From assembly GCA_025936195.1 (NCBI GenBank), contig JAICTW010000107.1:1-7549 (forward strand): a DNA stretch of 7,549 nucleotides, written 5' to 3'. The notes under the pieces were generated by a model. It saw only the letters and a list, made by a program, of their open reading frames with translations. It did no database searches and had not been told where the DNA came from. Each line of letters begins with the position of its first letter. Position 1 is the first letter of the stretch. The position numbers were made by a program, and so were the translations under genes. This document shows, one piece after another, positions 1-6,716 of the stretch. This DNA comes from Flavisolibacter sp. (GTDB lineage: Bacteria > Bacteroidota > Bacteroidia > Chitinophagales > Chitinophagaceae).

Positions 1-542
1 AGGGAAAAGCCTGCTTCAGCTTTTATCATCTTACGTAAATAAATTTTTGCTTTGGATAGGTTAGATTTTGAAGTGCCAATTGATATTCCAAGATGATGTG
101 CTATCTCAAAATGCTTAAACCCATTTATTGCATGCATATTAAAGACTACCCGATACGATTTAGGCAAGGCTGTTACGTGCTGAATCAGTTCTTTATAAAG
201 TAAAGAATGATCTGTGTCGCAAATCTCATCTGTGATTTCCGATATCTTTCCCGATTGCTTATTTGCACTACGCAATTCATCGATTGCAGTGTTAACAACG
301 ATTTTTTTCAGCCATGCCATTAACTGCCTTTCTGTTTCACTGTTGCCTGTCTGTACAAATCGATCAATGCTTCGAAATAGCTTTACAAAGGAATCGTTCA
401 CTATAAAACGAGCCTCTTCATGTTGAAATATGTATGTCAATGCAATATGGAACGCATAACCGTAATAGCGTTCGTAAAGAACCTTTTGTTGCCTTGCATC
501 ACCGTCCCGGCAACATTCAATTATGAAATTTAAATTACTCAT
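1..542 (-). CDS. ECF-type RNA polymerase sigma factor (partial, C-terminus off the left edge)
   Basis: Translating the minus strand from the ATG at 542 gives 180 codons open to the window edge. The protein resembles the extracytoplasmic-function sigma-70 group, which directs RNA polymerase to a small set of promoters. Sigma region 2 lies at about residues 22-93 (YERYYGYAFHIALTY, then the conserved end AWLKKIVVNTAIDELR). Region 4 lies at about residues 114-172, with the helix-turn-helix around residues 142-164 (FKHFEIAHHLGISIGTSKSN) and the usual preceding LPKSYRVVFNM. ECF factors are commonly about 170-200 residues, so only a few residues should be missing. An in-frame stop about 20 codons upstream supports a start near 542; no Shine-Dalgarno sequence is evident. 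No anti-sigma gene is visible; it could lie beyond the left edge. The 138-bp gap to the upstream same-strand gene is long enough for its own promoter. Family assignment is firm; the regulon is unknown. Confidence 0.9.
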   Translation of the reverse strand, partial: MSNLNFIIECCRDGDARQQKVLYERYYGYAFHIALTYIFQHEEARFIVNDSFVKLFRSIDRFVQTGNSETERQLMAWLKKIVVNTAIDELRSANKQSGKISEITDEICDTDHSLLYKELIQHVTALPKSYRVVFNMHAINGFKHFEIAHHLGISIGTSKSNLSKAKIYLRKMIKAEAGFS

Positions 543-680
543 TGCTGTTATTTTCTGTATTGAATCTATTCTTGCTGCTGCTTGCGTTGGCCGGATCAAT
601 TATCTCTTTTCAATAAGCAACGAAGCAACCGTCATCAACTGGATATTCTGTCCGTTTTCGTTGTCTATTGTTTTACAATG

Positions 681-1691
681 CTACAGCTTGAGCACTTGTA
701 ATGATTTTTGCGTTTGCCCGTTGCCCCAACTTGCGAATACCTGGTAAAGACCTGCTGGTAAAAAATTCACATCTATCGTTATTTGATTATTGCCCCGGAC
801 AATATTTGCTTTTTGTAGTTTGACCACCGTTTCCCTGCTATCTGTTATTTTAATCAAGGCCTGTGAAGGCTTATCAGTGTTGATATTGATCGAAAGCCGA
901 TCACGGAAAGGACTTGGCCATGAAGCAAAAGCTTCAACTAAGCTGCAGGAGGATCTTACAATATCACTGTATCGCACCTTGCCGTCCGAATCATATTGTT
1001 TAATGCGGTAGTAACTATTTTGTACAGGATTATTATCTATAAATGTGAAACCGTTTTCAGTTGCGCTATTGCCTGCTGCTCGTTTAACACCAATTGACGT
1101 CCAGGTGTTACCATTGCTACTTCTTTCAATCGTGAAATGGCTGCTATTCTGGTTAAGGGAAGTTTGCCAGGTAATTAATTCGTTGGACCCCTGACATCTT
1201 ACATTTAAGGAAATAAAATGCACAGGCAATATGATTGGTATTCCTTCATCTGCAGCAGATATTTCCGGCAAATCAGATAGGGACATGAAAAAAAGTCCTT
1301 TATTGCTGGCATCCCAAAGTTTATTACCAAGGATGTCAATTTTATAGGTAAAGTGTGTGTCGGATACAACACTAAAATTTACAAATGAGTTTTGAAGTGA
1401 ATCTTTTTTGATGTAATAAAAAAGAGTTTTGAAACTGCCTTCAAAAATGTGTCTGGATATTACCAGGGCCTGTTTTGCATTTACCAAACTTGTTGCCGCA
1501 GACACAACCCTATCACCTATAAAATGCCAGGTAAGACCATTGTCCGTACTGATATAGAATTTGCCTGTACGGCCTGAATAAAATAAAGTATCATGCGCAG
1601 CTACAATAGCATAAGCGCCTTCGTTAGGATCAAGCTTTCCGGTAAGAAGTCGTTCTTCCCACTTTTTTGAATTGGCCGACAGATGTCCATA
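681..1691 (-). CDS. C-terminal fragment of the Asp-box protein, with type IX sorting domain
   Basis: This frame is open from about 1730 down to the TAG at 681. The first plausible initiation codon in it, a GTG at 1505, falls in the middle of the domain and is probably just an internal valine. Content in order: the third Asp box (coded near 1527-1550); a linker; a beta-sandwich segment beginning ILPVHFISLNVRCQGSNEL and running through FTIERSSNGNTWTSIG and YYRIKQYDSDGKVRYSDIV, which is typical of the stretch before the sorting signal in Bacteroidota secreted proteins; and a C-terminal type A sorting domain ending in LPAGLYQVFASWGNGQTQKS and a short basic tail. Without the upstream part there is no signal peptide, so this piece alone should not be exported. 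Confidence 0.65.
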   Translation of the reverse strand, partial: YGHLSANSKKWEERLLTGKLDPNEGAYAIVAAHDTLFYSGRTGKFYISTDNGLTWHFIGDRVVSAATSLVNAKQALVISRHIFEGSFKTLFYYIKKDSLQNSFVNFSVVSDTHFTYKIDILGNKLWDASNKGLFFMSLSDLPEISAADEGIPIILPVHFISLNVRCQGSNELITWQTSLNQNSSHFTIERSSNGNTWTSIGVKRAAGNSATENGFTFIDNNPVQNSYYRIKQYDSDGKVRYSDIVRSSCSLVEAFASWPSPFRDRLSININTDKPSQALIKITDSRETVVKLQKANIVRGNNQITIDVNFLPAGLYQVFASWGNGQTQKSLQVLKL

Positions 1692-2227
1692 TATACGTTG
1701 GCAAGTGTTCCGGCAATAATCGCATTGCCATTACTTGCAATAACCGGCAGGTTTGCGCTAAAATTAGAAAAACCATTGCTGAAAAACAGCCAGCTATTTC
1801 CGTTAACAGGATTTAGTTTGTAAACAGAATTGCCCAGTGTAGCAACATATAAATCTCCTCTGAATTCGCAGAAGTCGGCAACGTCTGGAAAGGTGCTGTC
1901 GTTAAAATCTTGCCAGTTCGTACCTTGCCAGGTAACGCCCCGATCAGAACTTTTGAAAACACCTCTATGAGGAGCTGCAGCATACAATTCGTTTCTATAA
2001 ACGATTATACTGGTAACTAAAAAAAGCTGCGGAATAGTGTTTGTAGAATCCCAGGTAAGACCATTGTTTTTGCTTATATAGATAACGTTCTTCCCTCCTG
2101 CATAAAGTATATTGTCCTTGTGATAAAGGCTGGAAATGTCAGTGGAAGGAAGTTGCTCCACTCTTGTCCACTGGGGAAAAGAAGCTTTAAAACTTAAAAG
2201 CAATGTGAGTATAAAAAGTAGTTTCAT
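1601..2227 (-). CDS. N-terminal fragment of the Asp-box protein, as read
   Basis: This frame encodes 208 residues from an ATG at 2227. Residues 1-18 or so form a signal peptide (MKLLFILTLLLSFKASFPQ). Two Asp boxes follow, SKNNGLTW (52-59) and SSDRGVTW (93-100), spaced like blades of a BNR or sortilin-type propeller. Residues from about 180 to the end (MDICRPIQKSGKNDF onward) are an out-of-frame tail without family resemblance. As read, the product lacks the sorting domain, so it would probably reach the periplasm and not be handed to the type IX system. The start is 38 bp after the stop of the PepSY-like gene on the same strand, so the two are probably co-transcribed. Confidence 0.6.
   Translation of the reverse strand: MKLLFILTLLLSFKASFPQWTRVEQLPSTDISSLYHKDNILYAGGKNVIYISKNNGLTWDSTNTIPQLFLVTSIIVYRNELYAAAPHRGVFKSSDRGVTWQGTNWQDFNDSTFPDVADFCEFRGDLYVATLGNSVYKLNPVNGNSWLFFSNGFSNFSANLPVIASNGNAIIAGTLANVYMDICRPIQKSGKNDFLPESLILTKALMLL
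1689..1695. repeat. Short AT dinucleotide tract at the frameshift
   Basis: The plus strand reads ATATATA between CC and C. It is the point where the two frames of the Asp-box gene part; one unit fewer gives a continuous frame (AAC GTA TAT GGA CAT on the coding strand). With only three and a half units it is short for a hypermutable phase-variation tract, so a single fixed slip or a read error is at least as likely. Confidence 0.7.
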
Positions 2228-2265
2228 GGTGAATGCAATGAAGATTAATTGAATTGTAAAACGTA

Positions 2266-2730
2266 TTATCGTGTGGGCCGGGCATTGATTTTTTTGCTTT
2301 TTCTGATGAAGGTTTCACCTGTTGGCAGTACTTTAACTTCCATCTTTTTTGTTGGTGTTTCTATCGTGATTATATAATACAACTCACCGTTAACCGTATA
2401 TTCTATAATATCATAGAAAATGCCATTCTCAAATCGGTTGTTTACTCCCATCGTTGAAAGCAATGGCAGTTCTGTAAACAGTATAGATCTTGCTGTACCC
2501 AGCAGTGTTCCATCTAAGTCGAAAAAAGCCTGTACGCTGGAATGGTTCAAAGTAAACCTTACTATTGCCAGCTCACTTTCTTCATGCCAGGTTATATTTT
2601 CTGCGTTTCTAAATCTTTGCTGGAATGCTTTTAGCACTTGCCAATTTGGTAACGTGTCTTTGTAGTTGCTAAAAGATGATGTTGTGATAAACAATGTGAC
2701 GAAGGATAACCCGATAATTAATTTTTTCAC
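2266..2730 (-). CDS. Exported PepSY-like (BLIP-like fold) small protein
   Basis: A 154-residue protein with a signal peptide at residues 1 to about 20 (MKKLIIGLSFVTLFITTSSF). The mature part follows the pattern of the PepSY-like / DUF2874-type domain common in Bacteroidota periplasmic proteins: VLKAFQQRFRNAENITWHE (32-50), then a strand ending VQAFFDLDGTLLGTA (66-80). A second half (about 97-142: FENGIFYDIIEYTVNGELYY, then VKVLPTGETF) may be a second copy of the same alpha-beta unit. Such proteins are generally periplasmic with unknown partners; no catalytic residues are evident. The start codon is GTG at 2730, as no in-frame ATG gives a better signal peptide. The gene lies between the tandem DUF4242 gene (79 bp upstream) and the Asp-box gene (38 bp downstream) on the same strand. 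The family call is by pattern and moderately sure. Confidence 0.7.
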   Translation of the reverse strand: MKKLIIGLSFVTLFITTSSFSNYKDTLPNWQVLKAFQQRFRNAENITWHEESELAIVRFTLNHSSVQAFFDLDGTLLGTARSILFTELPLLSTMGVNNRFENGIFYDIIEYTVNGELYYIITIETPTKKMEVKVLPTGETFIRKSKKINARPTR

Positions 2731-2753
2731 TGTTGATTTTTTTGAAATGATTT

Positions 2754-2786
2754 AAAATTTATTGCACGTTGTTATAGTGCTTCAAA
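2754..2786 (-). promoter_or_regulatory. Possible Bacteroidota-type promoter for the PepSY-like gene
   Basis: On the minus strand TTTG (2786-2783) is followed after 21 bases by TAAATTTT (2761-2754). This is one base short of the TAnnTTTG element of Bacteroidota sigma-70-type promoters, with the upstream TTG at an accepted spacing. Transcription would begin roughly 17 bases before the GTG start. It could drive the PepSY-like and Asp-box genes. AT-rich spacers produce such matches by chance. Confidence 0.3.
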
Positions 2787-2809
2787 TGAGGATTAAATAG
2801 TTAAGGGCT

Positions 2810-3445
2810 TTATTCACCCTGCTTTACTTTCAAAATTCTGGTTGGTAAAAGACCATGTGCTTCCTTGTGCGTTTGTATAATAGAGGAAGAATCTTTTGCC
2901 TGGGAAAGACAAATGACAACTCCTTTTTTTTCATCAACCCAGTAGTTAATGAAATTGACCCCGTATTTTTTTTGAGTTTCCATATCTTTTTTGTGAGCTT
3001 CAGCTACGTCTTTTGCAGTAACCTTTCCCGGGCCTAGTTCGTGTATGTCCAGGTAAAAACCATTTTTACTTTTTGAAACAGAAGCATCGCCTGCAGTTAC
3101 CTGGTAAATTTCGGTTGGCAACAAGCCATGTGCTTCACGGTGTGTATTCATTATAGATTCAGAATCTGGAGCAGACGACAGGCAATACACAATTCCTTTT
3201 TTTTCATCTACCCAAAACTTTAAAAAGTCCACACCATATTTTTTTTCAGCTGCCAAATCTTTTCTGTGTGCATTGGCAACATCATTAAAATTTATTTTAC
3301 CCGCCTGCAAATGGTGAACATCAATAAATACTTTTCTGACCTGTTCTGTATTTACAAGTTTGTCGGCATTATTTGTTTGGGCCGATGTATGAACAGAGAT
3401 GATGTTGGGTACAATGACCGTTAATAGAACGAAAAAATGTTTCAT
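2810..3445 (-). CDS. Exported protein with two tandem DUF4242 (SCO4226-like) domains
   Basis: A 211-residue protein with a signal peptide (residues 1 to about 22, MKHFFVLLTVIVPNIISVHT, cleavage near TSAQ). Two copies of a DUF4242 domain follow, at about 38-116 and 129-207. The copies are offset by exactly 91 residues: FIDVHHL / YLDIHEL, AHRKDL / AHKKDM, KKYGVDFLKFWVDEKKG / KKYGVNFINYWVDEKKG, THREAHGLLP / THKEAHGLLP. DUF4242 is a small ferredoxin-like domain whose characterised member, SCO4226 of Streptomyces, binds nickel. Histidines 44, 60, 102 and 106 recur at 135, 151, 193 and 197, which would suit metal binding, though that is inferred. SCO4226 works as a dimer, so the two fused copies may form a pseudo-dimer in the periplasm. 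The gene is read divergently from the large LuxR-type regulator, 123 bp apart. The ATG at 3445 gives a good signal peptide. Confidence 0.85.
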   Translation of the reverse strand: MKHFFVLLTVIVPNIISVHTSAQTNNADKLVNTEQVRKVFIDVHHLQAGKINFNDVANAHRKDLAAEKKYGVDFLKFWVDEKKGIVYCLSSAPDSESIMNTHREAHGLLPTEIYQVTAGDASVSKSKNGFYLDIHELGPGKVTAKDVAEAHKKDMETQKKYGVNFINYWVDEKKGVVICLSQAKDSSSIIQTHKEAHGLLPTRILKVKQGE

Positions 3446-3457
3446 GATAAATAGCTT

Positions 3458-3465
3458 TACATTTG
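3458..3465 (+). promoter_or_regulatory. Possible -7 element upstream of the LuxR-type regulator
   Basis: TACATTTG matches the Bacteroidota TAnnTTTG element exactly, on the strand of the regulator and about 100 bp before its ATG. No TTG lies 17-23 bases upstream, so the match is only half a promoter. If used, the leader would contain the inverted repeat at 3514-3529. Confidence 0.2.
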
Positions 3466-3513
3466 ATTAAATAATTTCCGCAGCAAAGCAAGCTTTAATT
3501 GTACTTTAACATG

Positions 3514-3529
3514 TAGGGAGCTTACCCTA
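3514..3529. promoter_or_regulatory. Inverted repeat in the divergent intergenic region (possible operator)
   Basis: TAGGG and CCCTA flank a 6-base spacer (AGCTTA), centred 47 bp before the regulator start and 76 bp before the tandem DUF4242 start. The position and dyad would suit a binding site for the adjacent LuxR-type regulator. The 5-bp arms are short, so chance is possible. Eleven bases of the right arm (3524-3534) recur inverted at 6159-6169, across the regulator's stop codon. Confidence 0.3.
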
Positions 3530-3568
3530 TTTTAAACTGCTCGTATCCTCATTTTATAAATTTCAAAC

Positions 3569-6166
3569 ATGGAACTGATCGAGAGAGCAGGCGTGTTAGC
3601 ATTGTTACAAAACCGACTTAATAATGTTGCGCAAGGCGATGGTCATTGCATATTTGTAAGTGGCGATGCAGGCATAGGCAAAACATCATTAGTTAAAGCT
3701 TTTTGCAAGCAACAGCAGGAAGCGTGTGTTATTTACGAGGGAGCATGCGATGCATTATTTACGCCTCGTCCGTTAGCGCCGGTATATGATATTATTTGGC
3801 AATTGCGCAGCGATCTATGGCCTGGCAGCCACACAATTGAAGAACGGTCCGAATTGTTTTTGAAATTTTTTCATGAGCTAAAGAATAAAAATGAAAAGAT
3901 CCTGATTGTATTTGAGGATATCCATTGGGCAGATGAAGCAACACTTGATTTTATTAAATTTTTTGCAAGGCGTATTGCTCAACTGCGATGCCTTTTTATC
4001 CTCACCTATCGCGACGATGAAGTAAACGTAGGTCACCCATTGAGAAATGTACTTGGTGCACTTTCTTCCGATATATTCACTCCTATTCACCTGGAACCTT
4101 TGTCGAGACAAGCCGTTTATAAACTGGCTGATGAAAAAGGGTACAATGCAGAAAATGTGTTCAATATTTCGGGAGGTAATCCATTTTACGTAAACGAAAT
4201 TCTGGCAAGTTACAGTCCCGGTGTTCCCGATAATGTTAAGGATTCCATTCTTGCTGTTTATAACCGGCAGGAAGAGGGAACGAAAAATGCATGGGAAATA
4301 TGTTCAATAATTCCCGAAGGCCTGGAGATTAACCGTTTTGCCAAACTTAAATCTTCGTGGGAAGGAATGGACCGCTGTTTTGCGCTTAAGATAATCATCA
4401 CTAAGAATGACAGGGTGATCTTTAAACATGAACTATACAGGCGAACGATTGAAAGCTCACTTTCTCCTTTTAAGCGTATAGCGCTCAACAAAAGAATACT
4501 TGAATTGTTTTTGGATTCTTTCGAAGAACAGGGAGATATAGAGCGCATTGTACATTATGCAAAAAATGCCAACGAAAACGATGTTGTAGTTAAATATGCC
4601 CCTATTGCTGCAAAGCAAGCCGCAGATGTAGGTGCCCACATTGAAGCGTCGAAACTGTTTCTCACAGCCATTGAGTATAGTGATGGACACAATGCCAGCC
4701 AGTTGTTGGCGTTTTACGACGCGTATGCATACGAATGTTATCTAACCAACCAAACCGAAGAGGCTATTATTTATTACAGCAAATCACTGGAGTTATGGAA
4801 ACAGAAAAGAGATATAGAAAAAGTTGGCAACTGCCTCTTCTTTTTATCAAGGTTGTGGTGGATTAATGACGATTTGATAAAAGCCGAGAGTTATGCAGAA
4901 CAGGCCATCCATGTTTTAGATAGTCAACCCTCTTCAAGTGCAAAGGCGATGGCATACAGTCTAATGTCGCAGTTGAAAATGTTCTCTGACTTATCTGATG
5001 AATGCATATTATGGGGACAGAAGGCTATTGATCTTGCACAACAATTATCCGATGATGCCATTCTATCTTATGCCCTAGGAAACGTAGGATCCGTAAAGAT
5101 CAGGATACCGGCACTTGCGCAAGACGGACTTTCAATGCTTCAACAAAGCATTCAAATTGCTTTACAAAATTCTCATGAAGACTATGCAGGCATGGCATAT
5201 GTAAATCTTGCCTACAATGGTATGATCATTAAGAATTACGCATTAGCACAACAAGCTTTAACTTCCGGGATACCTTATTGTGAAGAAAACAACCTGGACT
5301 TATGGAAACTTTATCTTGTGACAATAAAAGCAAAGCTTAAGTTGGAAACAGGCAATTGGACAGAGGCTTATGAAATAGCAAGCAGACTTGCCGAAGATGA
5401 AAAACCAGCAAAAATTATTAAAATTTTTGCCTTAACAATACTGGCAGTGATACGGATGCGAAGGGGCGACGCCGATAATATACTCTCCCTTTTGAAAGAA
5501 GCAACCGACAAAGCATTTGAAACCATGGAGCCACAACGAATCATTCAGGCATTAACGGCCTTTTTAGAATATGAATGGTTAACTCAAAGCCGGCTCATTG
5601 AAAAACAAATTCTGGAAAGCACCATTGAAATGATAAAAGAAAGAGGGAATATTTATGGGAACAGTGAATTTGTCTTTTGGCTGCAAAAAGCAAGAGGACA
5701 ATCGCTGTTATTAAAAGAGACATACGAAGGTTACGATGTAAGCAACCTGGCAAAAGCAGAAAACGCTGCACGACTATGGAAAGACAAAGGATGCTCTTAC
5801 AACGAAGCACTTTTATTATTTGAAGGCAACGAGGATGACAAAAGAAAAGCAGTAGCTGTTGTTCACGGCCTTGGTGCAGATGCGGTCTATCAAAAAATGA
5901 AATTAGAAATGCGTGCATCCGGTATAAAAAAAATACCGAGGGGTTTGAGAGAAAGTACAAAGACCAACCCGGCGCAATTAACGAACAGGGAACTGGATGT
6001 ACTTCAATTATTGCAGAAGGGCGTACAGAATAAGGAAATTGCCGGCACTCTTTTTATTTCGCCAAAAACTGCTGATAACCATATTTCCAGTATTTTCTTC
6101 AAACTTGATGTTAACTCCCGTGCAAAAGCAGTTAGCGAAGCTGTTCGATTGGGAATTCTAAAATAG
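3569..6166 (+). CDS. Large ATP-binding LuxR-family regulator (LAL/MalT-like): AAA ATPase, TPR-like repeats, HTH
   Basis: An 865-residue cytoplasmic transcription regulator. The N-terminal ATPase (about 1-300) shows a Walker A motif, GDAGIGKT (32-39); Walker B with acidic residues, ILIVFEDIHWAD (111-122); a TYRDDE segment (146-151); and GNPFYVNEI (203-211), all typical of the AAA_16 domain in LAL regulators. A long helical region (about 340-770) has TPR-like pairs, for example LAFYDAYAYECYLTNQTEEA and the following ALELWKQ-like helix. The C-terminus (about 800-865) is a LuxR/GerE helix-turn-helix: LTNRELDVLQLLQKG, then NKEIAGTLFISPKTADNHIS. In characterised relatives such as MalT, ATP and a ligand drive oligomerisation before DNA binding. 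Both nucleotide motifs look intact. The ATG at 3569 places the ATPase immediately after the start, as usual; no Shine-Dalgarno sequence is evident. It diverges from the tandem DUF4242 gene and is followed after 87 bp by another DUF4242 gene, which suggests these are its targets or partners. The ligand cannot be told. Confidence 0.92.
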   Translation: MELIERAGVLALLQNRLNNVAQGDGHCIFVSGDAGIGKTSLVKAFCKQQQEACVIYEGACDALFTPRPLAPVYDIIWQLRSDLWPGSHTIEERSELFLKFFHELKNKNEKILIVFEDIHWADEATLDFIKFFARRIAQLRCLFILTYRDDEVNVGHPLRNVLGALSSDIFTPIHLEPLSRQAVYKLADEKGYNAENVFNISGGNPFYVNEILASYSPGVPDNVKDSILAVYNRQEEGTKNAWEICSIIPEGLEINRFAKLKSSWEGMDRCFALKIIITKNDRVIFKHELYRRTIESSLSPFKRIALNKRILELFLDSFEEQGDIERIVHYAKNANENDVVVKYAPIAAKQAADVGAHIEASKLFLTAIEYSDGHNASQLLAFYDAYAYECYLTNQTEEAIIYYSKSLELWKQKRDIEKVGNCLFFLSRLWWINDDLIKAESYAEQAIHVLDSQPSSSAKAMAYSLMSQLKMFSDLSDECILWGQKAIDLAQQLSDDAILSYALGNVGSVKIRIPALAQDGLSMLQQSIQIALQNSHEDYAGMAYVNLAYNGMIIKNYALAQQALTSGIPYCEENNLDLWKLYLVTIKAKLKLETGNWTEAYEIASRLAEDEKPAKIIKIFALTILAVIRMRRGDADNILSLLKEATDKAFETMEPQRIIQALTAFLEYEWLTQSRLIEKQILESTIEMIKERGNIYGNSEFVFWLQKARGQSLLLKETYEGYDVSNLAKAENAARLWKDKGCSYNEALLLFEGNEDDKRKAVAVVHGLGADAVYQKMKLEMRASGIKKIPRGLRESTKTNPAQLTNRELDVLQLLQKGVQNKEIAGTLFISPKTADNHISSIFFKLDVNSRAKAVSEAVRLGILK

Positions 6167-6206
6167 GGTGATAACAACTTTAATTAGGTAGAAAGCCCCA
6201 TCCGCC

Positions 6207-6234
6207 TTTGTAATTCTCAAAATAGTTTTGTAAT
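6207..6234 (+). promoter_or_regulatory. Direct repeats and possible -7 element before the small DUF4242 gene
   Basis: TTTGTAAT occurs at 6207-6214 and again at 6227-6234, exactly 20 bp apart, or about two helical turns. The second copy overlaps TAGTTTTG (6223-6230), a full match to TAnnTTTG, 23 bp before the ATG. The TTTG upstream is only 12 bases away, shorter than the usual 17-23, so the promoter is doubtful. The repeats could equally be a protein-binding site. Confidence 0.25.
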
Positions 6235-6253
6235 CAACATTAAAACCATTGTT

Positions 6254-6526
6254 ATGAAAAGATTCATCATTGAACGAAAATTACCAGGAGCAGGCAATAT
6301 GACTGCCGAAGAATTACAAGAGCTTTCAAAAGCCTCTAACACCGTTATATCCGTGTTAGGGAAGCATTATACCTGGATTCAATCCTTTGTAACTGAAGAC
6401 AAACTCTACTGCATTCACGAAGCTGAAAATGAAGAAGCCATCCGCGAACACGCCAAATGCGGCAACTTTCCCATTAACAGAGTTGAGGAAATTAAGACCG
6501 TGATTGATCCTACTACTGCAGGGTAA
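6254..6526 (+). CDS. Cytoplasmic single-domain DUF4242 (SCO4226-like) protein
   Basis: A 90-residue protein without signal peptide or membrane segment, covering one DUF4242 domain. The family pattern is clear: MKRFIIERKLPGAGNMTAEE at the start, then WIQSFVTEDKLYCIHEAENE (41-60), EAIREHAKC (61-69), NFPINRVEEIKTVIDPTTA (71-89). Cys53, His55 and His65 are possible metal ligands by analogy with nickel-binding SCO4226, but the histidine set differs from that of the tandem exported protein, so it belongs to another branch of the family. It lies 87 bp after the LuxR-type regulator on the same strand and is probably co-transcribed with it or read from the possible promoter in the gap. A role as ligand-presenting partner or target of the regulator is a guess from context. 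Confidence 0.85.
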   Translation: MKRFIIERKLPGAGNMTAEELQELSKASNTVISVLGKHYTWIQSFVTEDKLYCIHEAENEEAIREHAKCGNFPINRVEEIKTVIDPTTAG

Positions 6527-6716
6527 ACAATGTTTAAAAAGGGCTAAAAAACTCTATGTCTGACAAGGTGCGGTTATATCTTCTTCGTCACGAGAGAACG
6601 ATCATCGGGGATAATTTCATAGATAGCAAATTCATTTAAAATGCAACATTAATAATCAACAACACTTTTTAAATCAGATAGCAAAAAGTTCAAGCTCGGC
6701 TAGTTCTGTGCACTTT

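Larger units (their letters stand above)
681..2227 (-). pseudogene. Frameshifted type IX-secreted Asp-box (BNR-like) protein
   Basis: Two minus-strand reading frames together encode one recognisable protein of about 514 residues. The N-terminal frame runs well to about residue 179 and then leaves the gene at a short TA repeat (1689-1695). Removing one TA unit (two bases) joins it to the frame that carries the rest of the protein. The join is supported by a third Asp-box motif, STDNGLTW, at restored residues 226-233. It lies downstream of the tract, in the frame of the C-terminal part and before any apparent start of that part. The whole length, 1547 bases, is two more than a multiple of three, as expected. 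The intact protein would have a signal peptide, Asp-box repeats of beta-propeller type, a beta-sandwich region and a type IX sorting tail, and so be exported to the cell surface or medium. Its binding target or activity cannot be read from the sequence. This may be a real mutation or a sequencing error. Confidence 0.8.

Noticed and set aside
667..679. Small inverted repeat ATTGT-TTT-ACAAT just after the Asp-box gene stop, considered as a terminator
   Set aside because: The stem is only 5 AT-rich pairs and no T-run follows on the minus strand.
2807..2825. AGGG/CCCT pairing at the end of the tandem DUF4242 gene, considered as a terminator
   Set aside because: Four pairs around a nine-base loop without a T-run is too weak.
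4258..4690. Long open frames on the minus strand inside the regulator gene
   Set aside because: They are antisense to a clear protein with conserved motifs and have low-complexity, unfamiliar translations.
6556..6639. A 27-codon plus-strand frame beginning MSDKVRLYLLRHERT, faintly like the RHG start of histidine phosphatases
   Set aside because: The catalytic glycine is replaced, the similarity stops after a few residues and the frame ends at once. Probably chance; at most a decayed remnant.
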